Source: Antilocapra americana (lineage: Eukaryota; Chordata; Mammalia; Artiodactyla; Antilocapridae). Taken from it: a stretch of DNA of 64,000 nt. A model generated the notes under the pieces. It did not search any database, was not told the origin of the DNA, and saw only the letters and a program-made list of their open reading frames with translations. Position 1 is the first letter of the stretch. Each line of letters begins with the position of its first letter. The DNA lies in the NCBI GenBank assembly GCA_007570785.1, contig ML664159.1:2747610-2811609 (forward strand), written 5' to 3'. A program made the translations under genes and the position numbers. This document shows positions 24,226-36,000 of this stretch, piece after piece.

Positions 24226-26040
24226 GAGGCTAAAAGGAGTTCAATTTGGTTTTCACTGATTATTTTTAAAAGTCACAGTAAAAAGTGAAACTTAAATAGT
24301 TTAAAATTCAAAAAGAGGATAAAACAAAACTTTATTCAATATGTCCAATGCTGGAAATGCTTTAAATTCTACTTCAGTTCCAGTACAGCTAATAATGGGG
24401 TAGGGAAAAGGACTGGAAAAACAAAAAGGACAAGGAAAGAAACCCGAAGAGACAGAGGGAGAGACAGACAAACTGAGAGCCAAAAAAAAAAGCCCCACCA
24501 AAACACACACTAACAACAGGAAGAGGCTTGATTACTCTTTTAAAACTTTTTAAAAAAAACAACCTGTTTTGTAACACCCTGCTACAACTCTTTATATTCA
24601 TTTCTTTTTTTCCCCTAGGCAAGGCTTTACTGAGACTCATGTGCAGCACAAGGGAGCAAAAACAAGGACACTTTCTCTTGCTTGCTCCCTGAGGTGGGGG
24701 TGAGCTCATTGCTTATGCCGAGTGAGGGTAGGGGGTGGGTGCTGTGGTGTTCGGGAATATAACTTTTCATTGCTACTCTTTTAACAAAGGCTATACTTCA
24801 CAATTTTTCAACATTTTATCCTTGAAATCCTTATTGGGTCTACCAATGTTCAACAAAACTTTCCTTGGTGATGAAAATATTCTTTCTGTACGCTGTCTCA
24901 TGTGGTAGCAACATGTAACTACTGACTACTTGAAATATGGCTAGTGCAATAAACGGATGGAATTTGAAATTTTATTTCGTTTTAACCAAATTACATAGTC
25001 ACATGTGATTATCTTACTGGACAGGGTGAAGGTCTAGTGTATATTTACAGTGGAAGGAAAATTGGTCTCAATGCCAATGTACAGATGGATAAGCACAGGT
25101 GAGATGAGACCACACAATGAATTACAGCCTTGCAGCTGCATCTTCTCCCATCCTTAGTTTCCTTATCATATATACAAAGTACTCAAATATTATCAATATT
25201 ATCAAAAAACATACGATAGCCAAACTGACTTCAGAAGAGCTATCCTGCTTTAGGTGTGCAATTTCTATTCTAGATGAAGCACTGGTTGGATCTGGATGAA
25301 TTGTTTTTTCGTGTAACCTACACCCCCATTGTTACAAAATGGGAACAAGCCTGCCATCATCCTTCCTCAAAGAAATATGCTGAGGGTGAACAACCCTGAA
25401 AGTTCTTTGCAAGACTCATAAACATACTATACTTGACCACTTCATTGGCTGTCCTGTGCTTCCCTTAATTCTTGCTTATCTTTTTGAGATGAAGAAAGAT
25501 GCTCTCTTTTAGGGAATGGAAACAGAAAGTCACTTAGGTGTTGGGGCAAAAATACCAGTCAGGTTAAGTGCATTTTATATACTCTTTGTATTCACTCAAC
25601 CTCATTTCATTCAATAGTAGTAAGTCTCTTCCCCTGCTAGCAAGCCGTGAATGTTTTATTTCTTGGAAGAGCTGCATTTTGGACCTCATAAAATCCTGAA
25701 AAGGGAAAGATCTGTACTGAGAATGAGATCCCTGCATGGATATACTCACTGAGCATCACCCCAGCCTGGTATGCAGTTGCTGGTTGGGCAGTAGGTCATC
25801 AACGAACTCTTCTGAAGGAAGAAAAGAATGTAAGTAATGTGTAAGAGTGGCAGCCTTCTATAATAAATTGTGGCCTAGAAGTCTCAAGAGACCTTTTGAA
25901 CCAAGCCCTTCATCTCAACAACCTTTGGACTTGGATGAAAAATTCACGAACGCCTTCCCAATTAACTTGCCCTCCCTGTAGTGACTGAGATCATACGTTC
26001 CCTTTACACACCTCTAGGGATGTTCTTTCCAGTCAAGAAT
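24226..26040. other. unique sequence upstream of the LEKR1 promoter
   Basis: No gene is supported. About 24892-25026 looks like a small non-autonomous DNA transposon: near-inverted ends CTGTCTCATGTGGTAGC and TTATCTTACTGGACAGG, interior GAAATATGGCTAGTGCAATA. I cannot name the family with confidence. Confidence 0.4.
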
Positions 26041-26366
26041 AGTAACTGCCCACTGGCACGTCCGGCACAAGGGCCCTGGGGTCAGGGGTGAGAGGTAGAC
26101 CGACTTTCTCTTCCACCTCTGCCACCAACACTCCAACCCGCCCCTGGGCTAGAAATGTCTCCCTCCACGCCAGCAGCCACCCCCCACGACTCCAGCCCGC
26201 CCTCCTCCGCCTCGCCCTTCGCATCCCTTGCCTCCCTCTCACGGCACCCAGCGTAAGCTGAGCCCGTTCTTTGACCCCAGCCCGGAGACTTAAAGCTTCC
26301 GCCCAGGACTTTGCCCGGGGCGGCGCAGGGGTGTCCTGCTTCCGCGTTGGCGAGCGGCGTGGGCCG

Positions 26367-26390
26367 TGACGTCACCGCGCCTTGACGTCA
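26367..26390. promoter_or_regulatory. two full CRE sites (CREB/ATF/CREM)
   Basis: Two identical copies of the consensus TGACGTCA at 26367-26374 and 26383-26390 are 16 bp apart start to start, inside a CpG island. Full-palindrome CREs in CpG islands are classic binding sites for CREB, ATF1 and CREM. Confidence 0.75.
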
Positions 26391-26407
26391 GGCCGACGTG
26401 CAGCACA

Positions 26408-26421
26408 GTCTCCTAGGAGAC
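26408..26421. promoter_or_regulatory. perfect palindrome resembling an RFX X-box
   Basis: GTCTCCTAGGAGAC is a perfect dyad. It matches the X-box form GTTGCCTAGGCAAC at 10 of 14 positions, with symmetric mismatches. RFX binding is inference. Confidence 0.4.
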
Positions 26422-26738
26422 CAGGAAAGCCGTTTTGCCCCCGGGCGGAATCCAAGTATAGGTGAGAGACAAGGAACGGCTTCCTTGAGGCCTGGAATGA
26501 CCTGGTCCCGGCGCGCAGTTCCGAAGACGAGGCGTGCTGGCACCCCGGAGGCAGAGCCGGAAAGCCGAGCCGTGGTGCCGCGCCCGGGGAATGGGTCCCG
26601 CGCCTTGCCTCTGACCCCAGCTGCTGCCTCTGTCGAGTCTTTGCGAGCCCGTCCGGCTGGACGCCCTCTTCTCCCCTGACAGCGCGGCGAGAATAAGCCT
26701 TATCCCCTCCCCTCCTCCTCTTCTTCCCGCCTCCGCAG

Positions 26739-26944
26739 GTCCTGAGGGAACGGGGTTATAAAGGGACAGATTTCAAAACCCTTGCAGCCGATGTTGGCTG
26801 GACTTGCAGTTAGTTTCTATTTGGAAAATCCTGCCCCTTCAGAAAGTCTCAGGACATGAACTCCCTCTTCACCTGACCCTGACCTCATCTGTGGTGATTC
26901 ACACTAAAGGAATAGTTCTTTAGGGAAGGGCCTGAAAGCTGAGG
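26739..26944 (+). other. LEKR1: possible non-coding 5'UTR exon of LEKR1
   Basis: A long pyrimidine tract (from about 26704) ends in CCGCAG at 26738, an excellent acceptor. 206 nt later AGG|GTGAGT at 26944/26945 is an excellent donor. The order donor (26461), acceptor (26738), donor (26944) would make a small optional 5'UTR exon. The same region also contains a TATA-like word, so it might instead be an alternative first exon. No coding claim is made. Confidence 0.35.
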
Positions 26945-29300
26945 GTGAGTTAATGGCGCAGCGTGACACTGGTGTCATGAAGGGAATCGGAAGTGAACGA
27001 CTGGGGACGGGTCTGTATTTTTGACATCTTTCTTGTAATACTGTCAGAGCAAGTTCACAAATATCTTTACGTCTGCCGCCGGTTATCACCGCACCTCATG
27101 TCAGAGAACAGTCGACAGCTGGTAATGTGAGAGAATAAAAGGGCCTCTTTTGATGTAAAAAGAAAAAAACAGAATAATGAAAGAGTAAATTAAAAGTTAA
27201 AAAAATTTTCCCTAAAGGGAAATTTGCCTAAAGGGAAAGAGACCTCCCCCATTCCTTTCTTGGAAAACCTGTTATGCTGTGTGCTTCCTCTGTTCCTTTA
27301 ACATGTATGTATGCAAATCTTTTGAAGACCCAGAATATTTTTCTGGAGGACCTGGGAGCCATTTCTTTAAAATGTAAACATCAAGGGAAACAGGACCCAT
27401 ATCTCCATATTACGTTGGGAGTTTAGTGCTTCTAGTAACCAAGTTCTTTGTCTAGAGATATGTATTCATTTGAACAAACGCTGTGGCTACTTCAATTACC
27501 AGGTGAATTTAAAACAAACTATGAAATAGAGTATAGCAAGCTCTGCTGAGGACAAACTATCTTTTAGCTTGAGAACATGTATGTAATGGAGTGTATCTGC
27601 TTGGCTATATTAAAAAGTGGGATTTTTTTTCTGTCTTTGTAATCTAATTAGCAGGTTAGTTGTGCATCACAGTCTAGTTAAATGTTTATGTGATAATAAA
27701 ATTGCTTTCTGCATCGTGGGGAAATTTTCTGGATGGCAGGATTTTTAAATTTTTCCTCAATAATCAGACCTACCAGTTCGTCCCACTCAGTATAGTAAGG
27801 CCACAACATTGGAATAGATTTACAATAATGATACTATTCCACTGTGCCACTAGATTCATGCTCTCAAATTTAGGTGTGAAATTTTAAAAAGGAAATTTAG
27901 TTGGTAATTTTAAGAAAAATTCTGCTCACAATAGAGTTTCATTAAGATGAAGCTGTCTTATTTTGCTGATGGTGAGCTCACTGTAAAATGACAGAAATGA
28001 GAATAATGAGCTTTCTGTGAATAATGAGCTCTTGCCACATCACTGTGACAGTCTGCCAAACATCAGATTATTATGTACTTGGCCATGTGGGCCAATGTTC
28101 ACTATGTCTGTTAACTTTACTCTCTCTGTCCACACACATTGTATTACCTTTATCTTTAGGTTGGAAGACAGCCCATTAGTTATTTGTTTTAAACAGCAGC
28201 TCATAAAACATGGAACTTTGCTAACAATTAAAAATTTTCTTGACATCTTGCTATATGGCTGGGGTTACTTTTTCTGATAGAGTACTATGCCTCTTTAGTC
28301 TCTGTTTGTCAAAGTTTGTCCTCATCAAAAGTAAACCTCCTCAGGAAGGCTTTTCTAATTCCCCATTCCCATGAGGAAGATAAGACATTTTTTTCCTGGA
28401 ATTTCTAGATCGTTCCTTGTCTACAGCTCCTGGCCCTCAGGCCTTTCCTGCTGTGAAATTGTGCCTATATTATCTTACTCTGCTGTCCCCCTTCACTTCC
28501 CATATATATGTGTGTGTGTATATATATGTATCTGTATATACCATACATATGAATGAACATCTCTCACTCCTGAAACTGGACTGTCTATTCTTTCTCCTTA
28601 TTTGAGAAACATTAAAAAAAAGAACTCAAAAGTGCCCCTTCATTAATCTTGTGTTATTTTATAAAAGTAATGATAGAGTTTTATATTGAATTGTTTTATT
28701 ATAAAATGAAAATTATTAAAAGTAAAACATCTGTGTAAAATTTATATAAATGTCCACTTTTGGTAAAATTGGCACTTGGCTTCTTAAGCTTTAGTGACTT
28801 TTCTGTTCGGTGCTTGCCTATCATATTTAACTTGATAACTAAATATTTTTTCCTGTACTTCATTTAAACCAGCATTCATGTCACAGTTGCTTTCTTTTAT
28901 CTGCTAAACTACTCTATAGATATTTTTTCTAGCAGCTTTTCAGGGGAAAAACTTTTCTTTTAAATGAAATAAATGGATCTGTTTAAAATTTTGTGATCCT
29001 TAGTCTGTATTTGCAAAACAAAGAACTAGTTGTAAGCCACTACAGAAGTTACAATTATAAAGTTCCAAAGAAAGAAAATGTTATTTTTAATTCAGTAGTC
29101 TCTCTACGTCCTTCCTGTTCTATTGGCCTAATACACACATGAGAAAACCTCATTTGTACCTTTTAACATTGAGTTGATGAAACAAACATCTATAGAAATA
29201 GGTATCCCTATTGATTTTCAAATACTTGTAGGAATTTATCTTTTAATTTAAATTTTCTTCATGTTGTTTTAATTCTAATTATCACCATCAATATTTTTAG
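26945..29300. other. LEKR1 intron 1, mostly unique
   Basis: No repeat family is obvious apart from a mixed TG/TA microsatellite at about 28502-28550. Open frames are short (60-86 codons) and unconvincing. Confidence 0.5.
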
Positions 29301-29342
29301 ATTATTTTACTTCAAAGCTCCTTCAGTATATTTTGGGAAATT

Positions 29343-29390
29343 ATGGATCGTCATGTTCCCATGCATGCATTACCTGAAGAAATCCAAAAG
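29343..29390 (+). CDS. LEKR1: LEKR1 first coding exon (initiator)
   Basis: The exon encodes 16 residues, MDRHVPMHALPEEIQK, which match the N-terminus of mammalian LEKR1 as I remember it. The start is supported by a good Kozak context (A at -3, G at +4) and by a TAG in the same frame at 29298-29300. The exon ends in phase 0 at AAAAG|GTATGA, a good donor. The 5' boundary is ambiguous: acceptors ending at 29300 (ATTTTTAG) or 29326 (CTCCTTCAG) are both possible, leaving 42 or 16 nt of 5'UTR in this exon. LEKR1 is a poorly characterised coiled-coil protein. In human the interval between LEKR1 and CCNL1 is associated with birth weight. Function in this animal is not shown by the sequence. Confidence 0.9.
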
Positions 29391-29807
29391 GTATGATATT
29401 ATGTTATTACAGCACAATATTAGGAGAATTTTAACAGTTAAATCTAAAACATGGGAGAATTAATTCAGAGGTTTTATATTTATTTTAGTCAGGGGATCTG
29501 CAGTGAATTGGTGGAGTGGGGAAGGGAATAATTGTAATAGTCAAAACTGTAGGATTCAATTCAGTGCAAAGAATGTTCAGCCTGTGAAAGAAGCTGGATA
29601 TATAATTCTGGCATGGTATTTGACCAGGTGTTTTTGGAGCCCTTGTGAAACAAGGGCTCCAGCAATGGCCAAATACTATACTTAGGTCTAGCAGCTTTTC
29701 AGGAAAAAGAAAAAAAGAACTGACATAAATGGGTCCATTTCAAATGTTAAATAATCTTTATTGTATATTTGAAAAACAAACAATTAGTAGTAAACCACTA
29801 CAGAAAT

Positions 29808-30336
29808 TTTCAGTTCAGTTCAGTTGCTCATTCGAGTCTGACTCTTTACGACCCCATGGATTGCAGCACGCCAGGCCTCTCTGTCCATCGCCAACTCCTG
29901 GAGCTTACTCAGACTCATGTCCATTGAGTTGGTGATGCCATCCAACCATCTCATTCTCTGTCATCCCCTTCTCCTCCTGCCTTCAATCTTTCCCAGCATC
30001 AGGGTCTTTTCAAATGAGTCAGTTCTTCATATCAGGTGGCCAAAATATTGGAGTTTCAGCTTCAGCATCAGTCCTTCCAATGAATATTCAGGACTGATTT
30101 CCTTTAGGATGGACTGGTTGGATCTCCTTGCAGTCCAAGGGACTCTCAAGAGTCTTCTCCAACACTACAGTTCAAAAGCATCAATTCTTTAGCACTCAGC
30201 TTTCTTTATAGTCCAACTCTCACATCCATACATGACTACTGGAAAAACCATAACTTTGACTAGACAGACCTTTGTTGGCAAAGTAATGTCTCTGCTTTTT
30301 AATATGCTGTCTAGGTTGGTCATAACTTTTCCAAGG
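29808..30336 (-). mobile_element. BovB LINE 3' end, antisense
   Basis: It begins with TTCAGTTCAGTTCAGTTGC (antisense BovB end) and runs through CCATCCAACCATCTCATTC and the antisense C-terminal coding part to about 30336. A 91-codon open frame on the + strand is a shadow of it. Confidence 0.9.
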
Positions 30337-30359
30337 ACCAAGAAATTTTAGTTTGTAAC

Positions 30360-30603
30360 ATTTTTTTAAATAATTTTTATTTATTCATGGCTGTGCTGGG
30401 TCTTCATTGGTGTGCAAGGGCTTTCTCTAGTTGCAGGGAGTGGGGGCTAATCTTTGTTGCAGGCCCTAGAGCACACAGATTTCAGTAGTTGTGGCACACG
30501 GGCTTAGTTGCTCTGCAGCATGTGGAATCTTCCTGGATCAAGAAGACCCATGTCCTCTGCATTGGCAGGTAGATTCTTATCCACTGTGCCACCTGGGAAG
30601 TCC
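30360..30603 (-). mobile_element. CHR-type SINE, antisense, 11-bp duplication
   Basis: The poly-T end lies at the left (30361-30367). The antisense body includes CATGGCTGTGCTGGGTCTTC and the head ends CACTGTGCCACCTGGGAAGTC. Exact duplicates TAGTTTGTAAC flank it at 30349-30359 and 30604-30614. Confidence 0.9.
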
Positions 30604-32336
30604 TAGTTTGTAACTTTTTATGATGCAAAAATTTTAAGACTGTCTCTATAAGGGTCTATTTCAGTTTTACCTTAATGCTTATCTTTTACCATGTTTTAAG
30701 GCCTTTTATAGATATCAACTCATTTAATCTGGTTAACAATCCTTTTCACCATTGCTATGCTATTTTCCTACCTGTTAATTTATATCTGTCCTCAGGCAAA
30801 ATCATTTCTCCCATATTTACTGTGGCAATGCATTCATTGCTAACAGCGTAATTAAAAATATCTCTTTGAAACTGATTGACAAATTATGAATTAAAATCTC
30901 AAACCCTAACTGTCATTTATCATTCAGTTTTTAAGGTAAATCTGTAGTCAGCTTAAGATTAATCACCAGTCCATTAGTTTTTAATTAAAAACTGCAGTTA
31001 GCTCTCAGGTATATTTTTATCTTTTATGCATGTAATACCTGTTAGCATTAATCATGCTATTGATTTAACTTGATGCTTATTTCTACTGCATGTCCTTTAG
31101 ATTTATATAAACTACAGTCTAGCAGGACCTGGAAGGGAAGTCCAGTTACCATAAAAGACCTTTTAAACCATTGTACTTAATTCACTTCACCTTTAAAGTT
31201 AGATATAAGAGAAAGTTCAGAGAGAGCTCAGCTATGCTACGCTTACCTGAGAAATGGTACCTAGATGTGTTTGAATACATAGAGTGCCCTCACACTCCCT
31301 CAGATGATTCCCTTCCATGTACTAGCCTGGTGTGGTAGAGACAAAAAGAAACAAAACAAAACAAGCTGCAAGAAACAATACCCATACTCAGATACCAGTC
31401 ATTTGTTAGGAAGTAGATATATAATGACATGAAAAAAAAAAAGACCCTAAAAGACAATGTTTGATTTAAATATCATGTAAGATACTATCTTCTCTGAAAA
31501 TAGAGAAAGTGGGAAGAGGAATCCCTGAGTATCTTGATGGTCAAGGGAGGATTTTTATGCAGGAAAATAGAACTGGAATTGGTCCTTGAAAGCGAAGTAC
31601 TCCTAGAGACAGACAGTGAAAAGGGTATTCTGGGCTAAGTGAACAAAAGCTCACTGGTAAGAAAAAAAAACTGGCCAGGGTAGAGAATGTTTAACAATGC
31701 AATGCTTTAAATGCATGAAAGAGTATGTATTTATTTTAACAGAGTTTTTAATGAGTTGAAGAATGTGGTTTTTTTTCTTGTTTAAGGTACTTATATAAGT
31801 AAATTTTAAAAAATTACTAAAACCAATCATTTTATAAAAACACTTACATTCTCAAATATTAAATGACAAGGAGCTGTCCGTGTAATGCAGAGAGGTGGAG
31901 AGGCCAGGAGTAGCTTAGCTGCCTAAGGCCTTGGACAAGTGAGTGGATTGTAGCTCTTAGTCTGATGGGTGCTTATCCTGTAAAGTGTATCTTTGCACTT
32001 TTTCAGACTTAAGTTAGATATACTTGTACAACAAGTATTTATCAAGTGCCTGTAGTGTGCCAGACACAGTTTGGGGTACTTGGTTATAAAGCAACCAGAA
32101 ATATGCACATGCATCCCATAGCCTGTTAGAGCTTGTTTTGGGAAATGTCAGTTACTCGTTTTCGATAGCTTCTTACTTAACATTTGATTCCTCTAGATTA
32201 TCCATAATGTAACTGGTTAAAGCATATTCATTTAGTCAGCTTGCATACATCATTCTGTATACAAGCATGTTAAACAGATATATAAGCTTATAACAGTAAT
32301 AAGAGTACTTCAGATTAGAACCCTTTCATTATTAAA

Positions 32337-32531
32337 GTTTAGTCGCTCAGTCGTGTCTGACTCTTTGTGACCTCATGGACTGTAGCCTACCAGGCTCCTC
32401 TGTCCATGGGATTTTCCAGGCAACAGTACTGGAGTGGGTTGCCATTTCCTTCTCCAGAGGATCTTCCCCCCCAGGGATTGAACCCAGGTCTCCCACACTG
32501 TAGGCAGACACTTTACCATCTGGGCCTCCAG
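32337..32531 (-). mobile_element. Bov-tA SINE, antisense
   Basis: Antisense Bov-A body (CTCAGTCGTGTCTGACTCTT, CAGTACTGGAGTGGGTTGCC) is followed by the tRNA head (GGGATTGAACCCAGGTCTCC). Confidence 0.9.
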
Positions 32532-32711
32532 AGATTTCATTATTAAGGTAAAACAAATCTTAGCCTTTCATGACCTGGGAATTGTTCTTTATGGGATAAG
32601 AAAGAGGATGGTTGGATCAGTGTACAGTGACACAGAGGACTTTTAGAGAGTTTTTTTCTTGTTCTTTTGTTAACTTTTTGTGTTAGTTTTTATGCTGGCT
32701 CTTCTTTCTAG

Positions 32712-32921
32712 GGGATTCCCTGGTGACTCCAATGGTAAAGAATCTGCCTGCAGTGCGGGAGACCTGGGTTCGATCCCTGGGTCAAGAAGATCCCCTGGAA
32801 AAGGAAGTGGCAACCCACTCCAGTATTCTTGCCTGGAAAATCCCATAGACCGAGAAGCCTGGCAGGCTACAGTCCACGGGGTTGCAAAGAGTCAGATGCG
32901 ACTGAGCGACTAACACTAATG
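32712..32921 (+). mobile_element. Bov-tA SINE, nearly intact, 11-bp duplication
   Basis: The head GGGATTCCCTGGTGACTCC and B-box GGGTTCGATCCC are close to consensus. The tail reads GCGACTGAGCGACTAACAC. Exact duplicates CTTCTTTCTAG flank it at 32701-32711 and 32922-32932. A 77-codon open frame across it is incidental. Confidence 0.92.
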
Positions 32922-33006
32922 CTTCTTTCTAGAGGAGCCCCTGCTGTGTTTCCTTTTTTGCTGTGTGTAGGCGGAAAAGGGTAGTGTAGAAATCAGGAAA
33001 GAGAAG

Positions 33007-33268
33007 TGCTGCTGCTGCTAAGTCACTTCAGTTGTGTCTGACTCTGTGCGACCCCACAGATGGCAGCCCACCAGGCTCCTCCATCCATGAGATTCTCCAG
33101 GCAAGAATACTGGAGTGGGTTTCCATTTCCTTCTCCAACGCATGCATGAATGCTAAGTCGCTTCAGTCATGTCCGACTATGCGACCCTATGGAAGCAGCC
33201 CACCAGGCTCCGCTGTCCACAGGATTCTCTAGGCAAGAATACTGGAGTGGGTTGCTATTCCCTTTTAC
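33007..33268 (-). mobile_element. Bov-A2 SINE (two tandem Bov-A units), antisense
   Basis: Two antisense Bov-A monomers follow each other. The first begins GCTGCTGCTGCTAAGTCAC (33007-33150) and the second begins TGCTAAGTCGCTTCAGTC (33151-33268). This is the dimeric Bov-A2 structure. Confidence 0.88.
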
Positions 33269-35029
33269 AAAAGAGAAGTGAGGGAAATCTTTTTCTTTCT
33301 GTACTTTTGCTGTATAATATGGAAATAGGATGGTTGATCTGTTACTCGAAAGATATATGATAAAGGAAATGGAAATGACTGTACTACACTGTACACACAC
33401 TAGTAAAATAGGTAGCAATAGATAAGAGTTGCAAGAGAATATAAATGTGGTCGGGGAGATGGCCAACAAAGGAGAAGTGTAGAGAATACCAATAATACTA
33501 AGCTCTAGTTAGTCCATTACCTTATTAGAAAGAGAAGATTTTTAAATTGTCTCACCACTAGTCTCATTTTCTTAGGAAATTTTAGGGAAGAAAGAAAAAG
33601 ATAATCTTTTGACAACCACTCCCAGATCTTTTTGTTTTTTTTATCACAATTTTTGAGCATAAACACATTTCAGATTCCCATCTCTCCAAGTAGCAGAAAA
33701 TGTCAAGTGGACTAATGGGCTGGAAGGCAAGACCATACTCATCCCCTTTGTCAGATGCTGGACTCTACAGCTTACTTCTTTATGTACTTAGACTATATCT
33801 CTAAATATACTCTCTAGACAAAGTTGACTCCTACCTGTTTCTGACCTCCAATAAGTCGCAGCTTTACTGGAATTTTCATCCAGCAGACTGAAAGCAAAAT
33901 GCACTTGTAATGATAGTACACTTTATGTTTAGTATTTTATTGCCACAATTAAAACTAAAACACTTATAGATTAGCAAAATAATAATTCTATAATTCTTCT
34001 CTTCCTGAATGTGTACCTATTTCAGAAACGTGGACTCATTTTATAAAGAAGAACAATGAATAATACTCATTTTTTCTGTTTTTGCTAGAAGATATACACA
34101 GGAGTCAGAACAACCTCAACAAATCAGTGGAAAAATCAGTTATTTTGAAAAACGTAGAACTGATCTCTTGTTTTTTTCTTTTTTAATGGTGACAAAATGA
34201 GCACTTTTAATAGGATTTTAGCCTCAGGAGATATTTGTTATCATAGGACACAAAGTAAAGTAAAGAGACCAGAGTTGTTTATTTTATAAAACAGAAGTGG
34301 CAGTGCAAGGGCTGGAGAGCACAGTGTTCTTTCTGGGATAACAATCCCTTTCCCTACCAGCAACAGCTCATTTTGTCCTGTTTCAGTAATTTTAGTACTT
34401 TGGAACTTTGAAATTTATTCGGAATAACAGTTTTATATTTCCAAGCACAGGTTGCCATTGCCAGAAAAAATAAACTTAATTTTCCAGGTCATTCTGGGCC
34501 ACTGTGGCTAGGATCAGATTTTGTGTTGAATTTAAGTAGAGGAAAAGGAGAGAAAATTGTCATTGAAACAGCGCTAGTATTCTGGAAAAGTAGTGATATG
34601 TCTATGTGTGTGGGGGTATATGTGTTGTCTTTTTAAGCAATTGTAGTTTTTAAACTAATGACAAAAGACATAAGAAGCTGTATAATTTTTGAAGAGACTG
34701 TTCACTTAATATTGTGACCCAAGAGAGTTCATTAGGGAAAACTTTTTTTAAAAAAAATAGCTATGAATATTGAAAAATCTGTATTTGTTAATTTGTAATC
34801 CAAAATACTTTTGCTGCCTGGCCATAGAGAGTCCCAGAATTTACTAAGGTGAAGTTTTCTAGAAAAATAGGTGTTGGGGTAATATACTTTGGAGGTATTT
34901 TTAAATCTAAACATAGGAGTGTCATGTATAATTTGTGTATGAAAACAGCACTTCTTAAAATTGCCTATTGAAATTTCTTTGTGGATTAATCTCTAGCATT
35001 TTAGTACAGCTTTATTTATTTTATATTTT

Positions 35030-36000
35030 ATTATTTTGAAACCAAACCTTTTATTTCAAGATCATTGTAAACTCACAAGCAGTTGTGAGAAATGATACCA
35101 AGAGATTTCATGTACCCTTCCCCAACATCCTCCAATGTAACATCTGGCAAAACTACTAGATATCACAGCCAGACATTGACATTGACACAATTAAGGATTC
35201 TGTGACAACAAAGATTCCTCATGTTGCCCTTTTATAGCTACATTCACCTCAACCTCTGCTTTCACATGCCTTCACTATCCTACCCCCAATTCATGACCTT
35301 TAGCAAATAGTGATCTGGTCTCCCAATAATTTTATCACCTCAGCTGTGAAGTCACTCAGTCATGTGCGACTCTTTGCAACCCCATGGACTGTAGTCTACC
35401 AGGCTCCTCTGTCCATGGAATTTTCCAGGCAAGAGTACTAGAGTGGGTTGCCATTCCTTCTCCAGGGAATCTTCCCAACCCAGGGATCGAACCTGGGTCT
35501 CCCGCACTACAGGCAGAAACTTTACCAACTTTACGGTCTGAGCCACCAGGGAAGCCTCAAGAATGTATGAAAATGAGATTATGCAATATGTAGTCTTTGG
35601 GATTAGATTTTTTTTTAATTAGTGTAATTTTCTGGAGTTTTATGCATATTGTTGCATATATTTGTGGTTTATTCCTTTGTATTGCTGAGTAGCATTCCAT
35701 GGTATAAATGTATAGCAATTTATTTAACCTGTTGAAGACCATCTGAGTTTTTCCTATTTGAGGCTATTATGTATAAAGTTGCAGTAAATATTAGTGTACA
35801 GATTTTTATGTGAACTCATGTTTTTATTTTCATAGGATAAATGCTCAAGTATAATTGCTAGATTGTTTGGTAGTTGCATGTTTAGTTTTCTAAACACTGC
35901 CAAACTTTTCCAGAGGGCTGTAACATTTTACATCCTCACTAGCAGTGTTTTGAATGATCTAGTTTCTCTGCATCTTTAGTATTTGATGTTATCATTGGTT
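35030..36000 (-). mobile_element. old L1 3' end, antisense, split by a SINE
   Basis: 35030-35339 matches the antisense 3'UTR of an L1M-type element (CCCTTCCCCAACATCCTCC, ATCACAGCCAGACATTGAC). 35558-36000 reads antisense into the end of ORF2; the minus-strand frame contains Y-T-M-E-C-Y-S-A-I-Q-R-N, the well-known L1 ORF2 C-terminal motif. A Bov-tA SINE (35340-35557) separates the parts. Confidence 0.8.
35340..35557 (-). mobile_element. Bov-tA SINE, antisense
   Basis: In antisense order: CACTCAGTCATGTGCGACTC, GTACTAGAGTGGGTTGCCAT, GGGATCGAACCTGGGTCTCC and GAGCCACCAGGGAAGCC. Confidence 0.9.

Larger units (their letters stand above)
26045..26765 (+). promoter_or_regulatory. LEKR1: CpG island 2, probable LEKR1 promoter
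   Basis: A GC-rich, CpG-dense block lies 2.6 kb upstream of the LEKR1 initiator exon and on its coding strand. It carries two perfect CRE palindromes TGACGTCA (26367-26374 and 26383-26390) and a perfect 14-bp palindrome GTCTCCTAGGAGAC (26408-26421) that resembles an RFX X-box. A strong splice donor (TATAG|GTGAGA) follows at 26461/26462. A TATA-like word TATAAAGG is at 26757-26764. I infer transcription to the right, with the first non-coding exon ending at 26461. The transcription start is not defined by the sequence. Confidence 0.75.

Noticed and set aside
26082..26679. Open frames of about 69-97 codons in CpG island 2
   Set aside because: Same cause as in CpG island 1. The plus-strand frame runs across the predicted first-exon donor, and no known protein is recognisable.
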